This document shows positions 16,476 through 24,901 of a DNA stretch of 64,000 bases, in pieces. Under the pieces are notes generated by a model, which saw nothing but the letters and a program-made list of their open reading frames with translations, was not told the origin of the DNA and did no database searches. The position numbers and the translations under genes are program-made. Every line of letters starts with the position of its first letter. Positions within the stretch are counted from its first letter, which is position 1. The stretch comes from CALLJL01 sp964627255 (GTDB lineage: Bacteria > Acidobacteriota > Aminicenantia > Aminicenantales > CALLJL01). Location of the stretch: the NCBI GenBank assembly GCA_964627255.1, contig CAZVIN010000037.1, positions 46,188-110,187 of the forward strand, given 5' to 3'.

Positions 16476-17588
16476 TCACTTCCCCTTGATCTGAACATAA
16501 CGGGCGATTCCGTTCCGAGTAATCAGGCCGATCAGTTCGCCCTTTTCTTTGACTGCCAACCGGCCCTTGTCTTCTTTGATCATCAATTCGAGAGCTCTCG
16601 TGACATCGTCTTCCTTGGTCACTTCCCACTTATGATCATGGGGCACATAAATATCCGACACGGTGCGTTGTCGCCATTCTTCTTTAGGAATATTCTTGAT
16701 TTCTTTAAGCGTGACAATGCCGAGGAATTTTCCCGCGTCGATCACTGGAAACCCTCCATAGCCATATCTGAGGAAATACTCGTTGACCGCCTGCTCGATG
16801 CTTATCTCCGGGCTTATTGTTTTCAAATCTGTAACCATAATATCTTTAACCTTGACGCCGCTCAAAATCTCTTGGAGGGTAGCCTGTCGATAGCTGGCCT
16901 GGGCGGTGCTATAAAGAAACCACCCAATGAGCATCAACCATAAGCCTCCTGGGCCCCCGTTTAGAATCGACAGAAAACCAAACAAGATGATTAATATTGC
17001 AATCCTCTGACCCCAACTAGATGCTTTCAGCGTGGCCGCGAAGTAGTTCCCTTTTAGCTTCCAGATAATTGACCTGAGTACCCTTCCCCCATCCATCGGA
17101 AAACCGGGGATCAGGTTGAAAATCCCTAAAATGAGGTTAATTTGGGCAAGATAAAGGAAAAGCGTCTTGACTCTTCCGCCTGTATTCAGTGCCAAGATGA
17201 AAAAAAATACGGAAAGAATAAAGCTAGCAAGGGGGCCGGCAATGGCTATCCAAAATTCCGCCCGAGGATGCCGAGGCTCCTCTTTCATGCTGGCGACTCC
17301 TCCAAAGACGAACAACGTGATGCTTTTAATTCTCACGCCAAATTTCTGGGCCACTAAAGAGTGGGAAAGTTCATGAATGAGGACTGAGCCAAAAAGCAAA
17401 AGTGCCGCCAGTACCCCCTTGACCCAGTAGGCCAGAATTGGTAGGTCTGGAGCCGCCTTAGGGAAAAAATGAGAAGATAACGACCAGGTGACCAGCCCAA
17501 AGATGATCAGCCACGAAAAGTGGACCCAAATGGGAATTCCCGCGATCGTCGCGATCTTCAATGAGCCTTTCCTCAACGAGCTACTCAT
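16476..17588 (-). CDS. site-2-protease (M50) with tandem CBS domains
   Basis: 370 aa intramembrane zinc protease of the SpoIVFB/S2P type. Membrane helices fill residues about 15-230. The zinc site is HELSH (H72, E73, H76) in one helix and NLIPGFPMDGGR (D166) in a later one. Two CBS domains follow (about 243-300 and 308-365; VKDIMVTDLKTI, then VSDIYVPHDHKW), a known archaeal/bacterial arrangement in which CBS domains bind adenosyl nucleotides and may gate proteolysis. Start ATG is preceded by AAGGAG on the coding strand. Role: regulated intramembrane proteolysis of an unknown substrate. It lies between the IS110 relic and the DUF1538/PsiE operon. Confidence 0.9.
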   Translation of the reverse strand: MSSSLRKGSLKIATIAGIPIWVHFSWLIIFGLVTWSLSSHFFPKAAPDLPILAYWVKGVLAALLLFGSVLIHELSHSLVAQKFGVRIKSITLFVFGGVASMKEEPRHPRAEFWIAIAGPLASFILSVFFFILALNTGGRVKTLFLYLAQINLILGIFNLIPGFPMDGGRVLRSIIWKLKGNYFAATLKASSWGQRIAILIILFGFLSILNGGPGGLWLMLIGWFLYSTAQASYRQATLQEILSGVKVKDIMVTDLKTISPEISIEQAVNEYFLRYGYGGFPVIDAGKFLGIVTLKEIKNIPKEEWRQRTVSDIYVPHDHKWEVTKEDDVTRALELMIKEDKGRLAVKEKGELIGLITRNGIARYVQIKGK

Positions 17589-18364
17589 TTTTATTCTCCT
17601 TTATGCTTATATCGGTAGGTTACCCCACCTATTCAGAGCTGCCGGACTTGCCTTCGGCAAGCTTACTGGACTTGTTTTTTAAAATGGGTGGATCAGCCCT
17701 CTGATAAGGTAGAGTGAAAATGATTTTGGTGCTGAGCCCAGTTGACTGTAAGCCCGGACCTTTCTTTGATGTTCTTCGGTCACTTTTTATAAAATTTCAG
17801 GCCCTTTCCAGGTCTCACCATTTCCTTTGAATAAAACGGAATAAACTAATTGTCAAGGGTTTCCTTTTATATTGTTCGGTAATAATCAAAAGTAGACGTA
17901 ATGTAAAAAACATAAGTAGACAAAAAGTAGACGTTAGGGGAAGTGGAGATGGTAGAACCCTAATCATAAAGGAGGTGTTGCCAGCGTTAACAGCCAGCTT
18001 CATAAGCGATGGCCTTTGGAGTTTGTCGAGGTTAACCGTGCGAAGAGAGACAACACGACCCGCCCAAATTTATCATCCAGCGACACACCACCTCAGGTTC
18101 TGTAATGCCTTCATTCGTGCTGGCGTCGAGCTTTGCCAGGAACCAGTCTCTGCTTCCTTTGTTGAGGCTTTCGACCTACTATCCGTTCAGGCTAATTTGA
18201 GTTGGCCTGCCATTGAGAACCACTTTCATCCAGCTTTTTCCAATGCTTCTATTTGAGGTCCTGGCATGTTGAGACAAAGGTTTCCCCCGGTCCCTATTTT
18301 ATTTTCAAAATTTCATAAATTGACCTGGCCATAAGAAACATCAAAAAATAAAACATTCTATTCA
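17589..18364. other. long intergenic region with GTAGAC repeats
   Basis: No gene supported. Three copies of AGTAGAC occur at 17891, 17915 and 17926 (24 and 11 bp apart). On the other strand this reads GTCTACTTTTTGTCTACTT, similar in style to the ends of some IS481-type elements. A small hairpin CTTGCC-TTC-GGCAAG lies near 17649-17663. Frames at 17975-18256 look non-coding. Confidence 0.35.
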
Positions 18365-18757
18365 TCAGCTTCGACGAATAAGATGGTAACCAACAGACAT
18401 AGCGAGAATAATTGCCCCTATCCCGATAAGAGTTAGGCTCGGGAAGGCTGGAACGTCGAGAATGATCACTTTTCTCGCAATAGCTATTAGGGCCACCATG
18501 AAGACTACCTCCGCACGGATGAGATGCTCGACAAGATAGGTCTTTATAGTCTCCAGAAGTTCGATGCCGATTAGCACTAATAGGAAGAGACCGAAAATGT
18601 CTAGAAGGTCTTTGACGTCCAGAAGACAGAAAGGGGAGCGGAGGATATCTTTAACAATCAGATAGGCCAGGTCGAGGGTTGCCAGCAGAAGAACCACCGC
18701 CATCATGATTGTCAGAGCCCAAATCACGATTTTTTCAAATGTCTTAAAATAATTCAT
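18365..18757 (-). CDS. PsiE-family membrane protein
   Basis: 130 aa with four predicted membrane helices (about 10-30, 48-66, 80-95, 105-122). The family pattern of phosphate-starvation-inducible PsiE proteins is visible: VKDLLDIFGLFLLVLIGIELLETIKTYL, then RAEVVFMVALIAIARKVIILD. In E. coli psiE is induced by phosphate starvation, but its biochemical function is unknown. It overlaps the end of the upstream membrane-protein gene by 14 nt, so translation is likely coupled and it is the last gene of the DUF1538-PII operon. Confidence 0.85.
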   Translation of the reverse strand: MNYFKTFEKIVIWALTIMMAVVLLLATLDLAYLIVKDILRSPFCLLDVKDLLDIFGLFLLVLIGIELLETIKTYLVEHLIRAEVVFMVALIAIARKVIILDVPAFPSLTLIGIGAIILAMSVGYHLIRRS

Positions 18758-19832
18758 CTTTTTCCTCCTGGTTTATGAAAACGCGCTCCCCTCTCTCTTT
18801 TTCCAGCATAAACCTGAGAGCAGCCAGGATTAAGAGGTTCAAAGCCAGGCCCAAGAGGGCGCCAAATTCTTCCCGGTAAAAAATGAAAACTTGGGTAAAG
18901 AAGATCGAAATCAGAGTAGCTCTCTCAAACATTCTTAGCGACGTGTGGCGGTCACGTGTGAGGAAAAGGATTCCGAGAAAAATGAAGACCGCAGAGGCCA
19001 GAGAAGAAGCCAACTCCGCCCAGTCAATAAATGCCAAGTTTTCCAGCTGTAAGGCGATTCGATTGAATACTTTGATATCGAGAACCTGTTCCCACCCTAA
19101 TCCGCGGAAAAACACCAAAGTAATGACATAGGATGCACTAACCACAAACTGGACAAGAAAAAAGATCACCATGCCGAGACGAAAGGCGCGGGTGTAAGCG
19201 ATTTTCCGGTAATAATCTGTTAGCGCCGTTTTCCATCTCGGGATAAAACTCAAAGAGCGAGCCGGGAGTGGCTTGGCCAGAACGACTGCATTTTGAAAAG
19301 AGGAGAATACAGGATGGTCGGTTCGGCTGCGGGCTAAGTAGGAGAGGATCCTTCTTTTGCTTTCCACGTCCATCCCATGGAGGGCGATTTCTTCAAGCTC
19401 TCGGATCGCGTTGATCAAGTATTCCAGACGGGTGTAATACCGCCTTGTTTCGATACTGCGGACGGCCAGAAAAATCAGAATGAAGACCACATACATGACG
19501 GCGACAGAAGGCTTAAAAAAATAATCATTATCATGGGTAAGGAATTTGCCTACCTCATCAATAAAATATCCGAACCCTACGCCGCCGACGACAATCGCAA
19601 GACGTTCCCTACATTTGCCGAGAAAGGTCGAGAACATCAGGATAGAAACGAGCATGAAGAGCCCGCCCCAGAGGACATGGGCGATATGAAGCTTCTCGCC
19701 CCCCAACTTGGGATAGCCCGTTAATTCGAGAAAGGCGCGGATGATCAAAATAGTGGCTACGGCAGTAATCAGAAACGTCTCCAGGCGGCTGCCGGCGTCA
19801 AAATTGCGGATAAAGACATGCTCCCTTTTCAT
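18744..19832 (-). CDS. multi-spanning membrane protein of unknown function
   Basis: 362 aa. Predicted membrane helices at about 18-36, 48-70, 78-96, 108-124, then a soluble helical linker (about 128-205; RLEYLINAIRELEEIAL), then helices at about 218-245, 272-292, 303-318 and 322-342. I do not recognise the family. Start ATG at 19832 follows GGAGGAAAAAACATG on the coding strand. It lies 16 bp downstream of the P-type ATPase remnant and overlaps psiE, so it is transcribed with the DUF1538-PII genes. A role with PsiE in ion or osmotic response is plausible from context only. Confidence 0.7.
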   Translation of the reverse strand: MKREHVFIRNFDAGSRLETFLITAVATILIIRAFLELTGYPKLGGEKLHIAHVLWGGLFMLVSILMFSTFLGKCRERLAIVVGGVGFGYFIDEVGKFLTHDNDYFFKPSVAVMYVVFILIFLAVRSIETRRYYTRLEYLINAIRELEEIALHGMDVESKRRILSYLARSRTDHPVFSSFQNAVVLAKPLPARSLSFIPRWKTALTDYYRKIAYTRAFRLGMVIFFLVQFVVSASYVITLVFFRGLGWEQVLDIKVFNRIALQLENLAFIDWAELASSLASAVFIFLGILFLTRDRHTSLRMFERATLISIFFTQVFIFYREEFGALLGLALNLLILAALRFMLEKERGERVFINQEEKDELF

Positions 19833-19848
19833 GTTTTTTCCTCCAATT

Positions 19849-20336
19849 TTAACGGTTATGGCGAGTGGAAGTTGATTTCCTTGATATTTTAAATATTTCC
19901 ATGGCTCCAGGAACTGGAATAGCCACTCCCCAAGAAGTTAGCCATCCTTGGGGGAAGGCATGAGACTTCCGCAAAACGGCCCGCATGAAAGGGACCTGCA
20001 TAGTGAAAAGGTGAAAGCCCTGAGCGGCCAGGACTCCGAAGACCAAAACAACATTTCTCCTGAGAGCCACCTCAAAAGCTGACTCTTTTACCGACCGGTA
20101 ATTAAAAAAAAGCAGATTTCCGAAGAGCACCATGAAAAGGAGGAGATTGTTCCGGACGGCCTCCTCATCAAACTCTGATTTAAGAAGCCATGACCAGGCC
20201 CCAAAGGCCGCTACCCAGATTGAAAGTTCCAAAACGAACGTCTGTTTGAACATCAATGAATCGAAGATGCCCTCTTTCGGGCGGCGCGGAGGCCGGTCCA
20301 TTGAGCTGTGGTCATCCACTTCCAAGGCAGCTGCTC
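19849..20336 (-). pseudogene. cation-transporting P-type ATPase, C-terminal membrane fragment
   Basis: From about 20336 the frame reads ALEVDDHSSMDRPPRRPKEGIF and continues as membrane helices with FNYRSVKESAFEVALRRN and FHLFTMQVPFMRAVL. This is the conserved C-terminal membrane domain of Ca2+/H+/Na+ P-type ATPases (MxRPPRxPKE; NxRSxxxSxF). The phosphorylation (DKTGT), nucleotide-binding and first membrane domains are missing. The fragment begins exactly at the PII stop codon, so an insertion/deletion junction probably lies there. About 160 codons remain open. No transport is expected, although the fragment may be expressed within the operon. Confidence 0.7.
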
Positions 20337-20662
20337 TATTTATTGTAGAGGAGATGGCAGACTCCGGTAATTTCTTTGATTTCCAGAACAAAGGCAATGC
20401 CCGTTCCCGGTTTGTCCAGGTCAGCAGCCTGAACGATCGCTTCCAGTACTTTCTGGGTTATAGCCCTGGGCACGGCCGTCAGGACTATTTCCTTTTCGGG
20501 TTCAATGGGAATTCCCAGCAGGGTTTTCCTTTCATGGATGCCCGAGCCTCGGCCGAAAACGATCGTTCCCCCTTCAGCTCCAGCTTCACGCGATGCGCTG
20601 AGAATTTTTTCTGAACCACCCCGGTTGACGATGGTGACGATCAAATCATAAAAGGGTTTCAT
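20336..20662 (-). CDS. PII-like signalling protein paired with DUF1538 transporters
   Basis: 108 aa, the size of PII/GlnB-fold proteins. It shows the alternating beta-alpha pattern with a DKPGTGIAFVLEI segment corresponding to the PII B-loop/ATP site (GKxGxGxIFV). The T-loop region (GIHERKTLLGIPIEPEKE) lacks the uridylylated tyrosine of GlnB, so it is probably a PII-like sensor rather than a nitrogen regulator in the strict sense. Its ATG overlaps the stop of the upstream DUF1538 gene by 4 nt. Such translational coupling suggests it binds and controls the DUF1538 membrane pair, as GlnK controls AmtB (inference). Confidence 0.85.
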   Translation of the reverse strand: MKPFYDLIVTIVNRGGSEKILSASREAGAEGGTIVFGRGSGIHERKTLLGIPIEPEKEIVLTAVPRAITQKVLEAIVQAADLDKPGTGIAFVLEIKEITGVCHLLYNK

Positions 20663-21390
20663 TTTCGTTTCTCCTCTTTTTTCGAGTAGATAAGCCCAAG
20701 GACCATTAATGAAAGGATGGGTGCCAGGGCAACAAGGGCAATCAAGCCGAGTCCGTCAAGAATAGGATGGCGGTGCTCGAGGGCCTCCGCCACTCCAATG
20801 GACAGGGCCAGGACGAAGGTGACTGTCATGGGGCCGGTGGCGACTCCTCCCGAATCAAAAGCGATAGAAATAAAGGTCTGGTCCGTGAACCTGAGCATGA
20901 GGATGGCGACGATGTACCCCGGAATGACAAAATAGCCAAGGGCGATTCCCGTCAAGACGCGGACCATTCCGATAGCGACGAAAACAGCAACGCCGAGCGA
21001 GAGGGTAATGATAATCAACTTCGCCCGCACGGCTCCGGTGGAGGCCTTTTCGACCTCGCCGGCCAGGATTCTCACGGCTGGCTCGGCGAAGGTGGCCGCG
21101 AAGCCAAAACAGAATCCAATCGGAAGGAGCAGCCACTTGTGTTCCATGCCGCCGAGCTCCCCGCCGATTCTTGCTCCGGCAGGCAGAAAACCGACCTTGA
21201 CGCCCTGGAGAAAGAGTGTCAAACCAAAGAACGACATGAGGATTCCCTTTGCCATATTCGCCAGAGACCGCCGCGAAAGGCGTAGCAAAAAGACTTGAAA
21301 TAGACCGAAGAATACGGCTAGCGGGGTCAAAGCGAGCAAGACTTCGAGAGCCATGTCTCCTAGCTTGATGAATTCCAACAATTCTTTCAT
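20659..21390 (-). CDS. DUF1538 membrane protein (second of pair)
   Basis: 243 aa with about seven membrane helices. Carries the DUF1538 core FDSGGVATGPMTVTFVLALSIGV (in pieces: FDSGGVATGP, TVTFVLALSIGV) near residues 178-200, an EPAVRILAGEV segment near 103-113 and FLQGVKVGFLPAG near 60-72. Its partner at 21387-22109 has the same motifs, so the two are paralogues likely forming a heteromeric transporter. A two-gene DUF1538 system (UmpAB) has been reported as a cation/proton antiporter in a halophile; transfer of that function here is inference. Start overlaps the partner's stop (ATGA type), and its stop overlaps the PII start. Confidence 0.85.
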   Translation of the reverse strand: MKELLEFIKLGDMALEVLLALTPLAVFFGLFQVFLLRLSRRSLANMAKGILMSFFGLTLFLQGVKVGFLPAGARIGGELGGMEHKWLLLPIGFCFGFAATFAEPAVRILAGEVEKASTGAVRAKLIIITLSLGVAVFVAIGMVRVLTGIALGYFVIPGYIVAILMLRFTDQTFISIAFDSGGVATGPMTVTFVLALSIGVAEALEHRHPILDGLGLIALVALAPILSLMVLGLIYSKKEEKRK

Positions 21391-22109
21391 CTGTAAATGA
21401 TTCCCAAAATCATGACGCTGATGACCGGGCCGATCGAGGTGATGCCAATGACTCCGAATCCATCAGTGATGGCTGACTTTCCGCCCAAGACAGAAACAAC
21501 GCCAATCCCCAAAGCGAGAATAAAGGGGACGGTCACCGGCCCTGTGGTTACGCCCCCTGAATCAAAAGCTACCGGCAGGAAATGAGGAGGGACAAAGAAT
21601 GACAGAGTGAGGATGAGGAGATAACCCAAGGCAAGGACTATGCCGATGTGGACACCGAATACAATTCTTAGAATGGCTAGGCTGACTGAGATGCCTACAC
21701 CAAGGGCGACGACAAAAATAAGTATGCCCTTGCCGATCTCCCCTCCGGAGACATAATCCACTTGATGAGCGAGCACCCTGACGTCCGGCTCAGCCACCGT
21801 GACCACAAAGCCGAGAACAAAAGCAAGGAGAACAATGACACCCAGGGAAGCCCCCTTGGGTAGCTCGGAGCCGATCGCCTCGCCAATTGGGAGCAAGCCG
21901 GTTCTGACGCCTTGAAGGAAGAGGAGAAGTCCCACCATAACCATAACCGCACCGATAAAAAATCGAGCCATGATCATAGCCGGCAGCGAAAGAAGGGTAG
22001 CTCGGAGGATAATGACCAGGGCCGCGACCGGGACTACAGCCTGAATAGTTTCTCCGAGGATTTTCTTGAATTCATCAGCCACTCTGAAATCTCCGGGACG
22101 GAAGAACAT
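21387..22109 (-). CDS. DUF1538 membrane protein (first of pair)
   Basis: 240 aa, about seven membrane helices after a short cytoplasmic N-terminus (FRVADEFKKILGETIQ). Motifs shared with its neighbour: FLQGVRTGLLPIGEAIG, VAEPDVRVLAHQV and FDSGGVTTGPVTVPFILAL. It is the first gene of the operon DUF1538 - DUF1538 - PII - (ATPase remnant) - membrane protein - PsiE. The duplicated FDSGG(V)xTGP loop looks like a functional site, perhaps a re-entrant ion-binding region. No strong Shine-Dalgarno or promoter was picked out upstream. Confidence 0.85.
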   Translation of the reverse strand: MFFRPGDFRVADEFKKILGETIQAVVPVAALVIILRATLLSLPAMIMARFFIGAVMVMVGLLLFLQGVRTGLLPIGEAIGSELPKGASLGVIVLLAFVLGFVVTVAEPDVRVLAHQVDYVSGGEIGKGILIFVVALGVGISVSLAILRIVFGVHIGIVLALGYLLILTLSFFVPPHFLPVAFDSGGVTTGPVTVPFILALGIGVVSVLGGKSAITDGFGVIGITSIGPVISVMILGIIYR

Positions 22110-22735
22110 TAGAACCGACTGAAACCTATACTGTCAAGTCTGGAATTCGGCTGAAAACAGCCTGGTTTATTTGCCGGGCGTGAGGGTGCTAATTTCGTTC
22201 GGGTATGCTCCAGGAGTGGGAGTAAGAATCGTTTTTCCCCCTTTTCCTCCTCTGCGTATCTAAGCGGCGCACGCCAGGCTGCTAGGGATGAGCATTCCAC
22301 AGTCCCCTGGGCCCCGTCACGCCGCAGGCGAGATAGAGGTTTTTAACTGGTGCTTCTGGAGGAGGCGGCGCGGCTTCCGGACCCACTCTCGAGATTCTCG
22401 CCGCCGAGAAGCTCAGGCCTTACCGTTTTCACCGCCCGGCTTTAAGGATTTCTTCTCTGGGATCTGGGCGTTCGCAGACAAAGGAGTCGTAGCAATACCC
22501 AGTGTAAATCGCCTGCTTTTATAAATTACCGATTATTTCAATTCTTTTAGCGAATAGATTAAAATCAACCCAGAACAAATAGCTGGACATATGCATATAA
22601 GGGTGTGTCCTGGAAGGAGGACAATTGCCTTATTTTTCAGAAGCCAGAGGAGGTCAAATAGCTCGTCCTACCCTATGCCGAGAGAGAGATTAGGCTGGCA
22701 TGTTCTTTGCTGTATAATAGTGATGGAGGAAAGAG
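22110..22735. other. intergenic between divergent genes
   Basis: 626 bp between the DUF1538 operon (minus) and the FecR-like gene (plus). No coding frame is supported. A perfect TATAAT at 22713-22718 lies 18 bp before the FecR-like ATG but has no good -35 at 17 bp. Middle part is GC-rich with CGCCGCCGAGAAGCTCAGGC, which loosely recalls the dispersed repeat family. Confidence 0.35.
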
Positions 22736-24718
22736 ATGAGAAAAATAAGTTTAGGAATACTCGGCTGGTTATTAATTTCTTTATCTCCTCTTTTAGCTGC
22801 TGAGGACGGCTATTATCGCTATCAATTTGCTCGTGTTCAGTATGTTCAGGGAGATGTTGTGCTTCAAAAAGCCGCAGGAGAAGAAGAGGCGGCTGAGGTT
22901 AATTTGGCCATAGCTGAAGGTAATATTCTCCTGACCAAAGAAGGCCGGACCGAAGTCTATTTCGGCCGAGGCAATGACTTGCGTCTTGACCGCTGGACAT
23001 CCGTCGAGTTTTCGCGGCTTCCCCAGGCTGAAGGAGACAAGACCAGCCTGAGAATTCTGGAAGGCTCAGTTTATCTGCGCATCAAAAGTTTACCTGAAGA
23101 GAAGAACTACGAAATCCATACGAGCGATGCCTCCTTTTACATCTTGGAGGATGGTTTATATCGGTTTGATGTTAGCGATAAGGAGACGGAAGTAGTTGTC
23201 TTAGAGGGGGCAGTAGAAGCGGCTGGAGATGAAAGGTCAGTTGTTCTGGAAAGAAACGAGAGGTTAGTGGCAGCCAGCGGCGAGCTGGGAGCCACGATGC
23301 GCACCGCTTTGGAAAAAGATTCTTTTGCTCAGTGGAATGACGAGCGCGAGGCGCAAGAAAAAAGAGTTTCTTCTCGCTACCTGCCGGCTGAGCTGGCGGA
23401 ATATGAAGCGGAGCTGGAAGCCGGCGGCCGTTGGATTTATGAAAGACCCTGGGGGTACGTTTGGGTGCCGTATATTATTTATTCTGATTGGCGTCCTTAT
23501 TACTATGGCCGCTGGACTTGGTATCCGGTTATTGGTTGGACTTGGGTTCCTTATGAACCCTGGGGCTGGTGCGTTTTCCATTTTGGCCGCTGGCACTGGC
23601 GATTTGGTTTAGGCTGGTATTGGATCCCAACCACTTATTGGGGGCCAGCTTGGGTTCATTGGTGGTCAGCCTATGATTATTTAGGTTGGGTACCCCTCAG
23701 CTATTATAACCGGCCTGTAGTTATCGTTAATAATTATTTCTATGACCGTTACTATGATTCAGTTTACCCGGTGTATTCTCGCGCCCTAACTGTAATTCGT
23801 AAGGACCAGCTTCGAGCGCCCCGTGTTCACGAGGTCGCTCTCCAGGAAAATCAACTGGTGCGGCTCAGTAACTTGAGCTTGAGGGCAGTGCGGACTGAAG
23901 AACTCAATTCTTTTGTTAAGCCTGAAAGCCTCAGAGCCTTGCCCACCAACCCCTCTATTTCTCGTCAAGGTTCTGGCACCCCGTCCTCTGGCCTTTCTAC
24001 CGAAGGCAAGGTTATCCGACGAGAAGGCCTGCTCCCCAGGTCCACTTCTCCTGAGCTAAAGTCTAGCGGGTCTCAAACTCGTTCTACCCCTGAAGCTAAG
24101 GATTCCAGTATCAGACCGACCCGCCTGAAAGGCGAATCCTCAGGGGTGTCGATTCGCAATGAGTCTTTGGAGAGGGGCATTAATTCCAATCGACCCGGGG
24201 TCGCGCCGGTAGAAAGAAGAATAAGGTCAGAAAGCTCTTCTTCTGGAATAAAAGTCGCTCCTTCTGGCGTTAGGCCGCAGAAGGAAGAGAGACCGAGTTC
24301 TCCAGCCTCCCCGCCAGTGCGGAAAAAAGACGAAGAGAACGAGCGTCCGAGCCGAATAACTTCTTCCTTTGGCTCGCCACAAACTAGAGAATCCAGAATC
24401 GAAGGCAACTATTCCAGTCGAACCTCACCCAGCACCTATTTTCGCTCTAAACTGGCTGAAAAGATTTACCCCTCTCGCAGTCAAGAATCAAATAGCCTTC
24501 GCTCGGGTGGCGGTTCCGTCAATTCCAGCTCCTGGAGGTCACCGACAATTACTCGTCTTCCCTCGCCGTCTTCGCCCCGAGTTTCGGTACCTTCTTTTGG
24601 TCAGAGGAATAGCGGGATGTCAACTGCCAGAATATCGCCACCAAGCTTTTCTCCCCCCCGTGCATCCCCACCTCACTCATCAGCTCCGTCTTCAGGCAGG
24701 ATAGTTAAGAAAAAGTAG
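22736..24718 (+). CDS. exported FecR-domain protein with Trp/Tyr-rich region and Ser/Pro tail
   Basis: 660 aa. Signal peptide at 1-21 (LGWLLISLSPLLAAED). Residues about 35-180 resemble a FecR domain (VQYVQGDVVLQKAAGE, then DLRLDRWTSVEFSRL, LRILEGSVYLRI, VVVLEGAVEA), a fold that reads out signals in the periplasm. Residues about 235-350 form an extraordinary aromatic region (WVPYIIYSDWRPYYYGRW, WYWIPTTYWGPAW) as in DUF6600-type proteins. Residues about 390-660 are Ser/Pro/Arg-rich and probably disordered. No sigma factor/anti-sigma pair lies nearby, so it is unlikely to be a classic FecR regulator. Possibly a surface or wall-associated structural protein. Start ATG after GGAGGAAAG. Confidence 0.75.
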   Translation: MRKISLGILGWLLISLSPLLAAEDGYYRYQFARVQYVQGDVVLQKAAGEEEAAEVNLAIAEGNILLTKEGRTEVYFGRGNDLRLDRWTSVEFSRLPQAEGDKTSLRILEGSVYLRIKSLPEEKNYEIHTSDASFYILEDGLYRFDVSDKETEVVVLEGAVEAAGDERSVVLERNERLVAASGELGATMRTALEKDSFAQWNDEREAQEKRVSSRYLPAELAEYEAELEAGGRWIYERPWGYVWVPYIIYSDWRPYYYGRWTWYPVIGWTWVPYEPWGWCVFHFGRWHWRFGLGWYWIPTTYWGPAWVHWWSAYDYLGWVPLSYYNRPVVIVNNYFYDRYYDSVYPVYSRALTVIRKDQLRAPRVHEVALQENQLVRLSNLSLRAVRTEELNSFVKPESLRALPTNPSISRQGSGTPSSGLSTEGKVIRREGLLPRSTSPELKSSGSQTRSTPEAKDSSIRPTRLKGESSGVSIRNESLERGINSNRPGVAPVERRIRSESSSSGIKVAPSGVRPQKEERPSSPASPPVRKKDEENERPSRITSSFGSPQTRESRIEGNYSSRTSPSTYFRSKLAEKIYPSRSQESNSLRSGGGSVNSSSWRSPTITRLPSPSSPRVSVPSFGQRNSGMSTARISPPSFSPPRASPPHSSAPSSGRIVKKK

Positions 24719-24901
24719 GGTTAAAACTCAAAAACATTTCTTTTCACCGCCTTTTAATTTAATAATTTTTTGCTTTACTTTTTTTTCTTTCAATGCTATA
24801 AGTATTCATCCAATTTAGAGGCATGGTTTGGCCAAGAGGAGATTTGGGCGGAAAAGACCAGCCTCTTTCATTCTTCTTTGAGTCCGATTGGAGGTAAAGC
24901 C

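Noticed and set aside
17975..18256. 93-codon plus-strand frame in the gap before psiE
   Set aside because: No Shine-Dalgarno, no family pattern, and composition unlike neighbouring proteins. Neither strand gives a convincing transposase fragment.
20767..21285. 172-codon plus-strand frame opposite the DUF1538/PII genes
   Set aside because: Highly charged shadow of membrane-protein codons; no ribosome site and no recognisable family.
22713..22718. TATAAT before the FecR-like gene as a promoter
   Set aside because: No acceptable -35 at 16-18 bp and no extended -10; kept only as a note in the intergenic entry.
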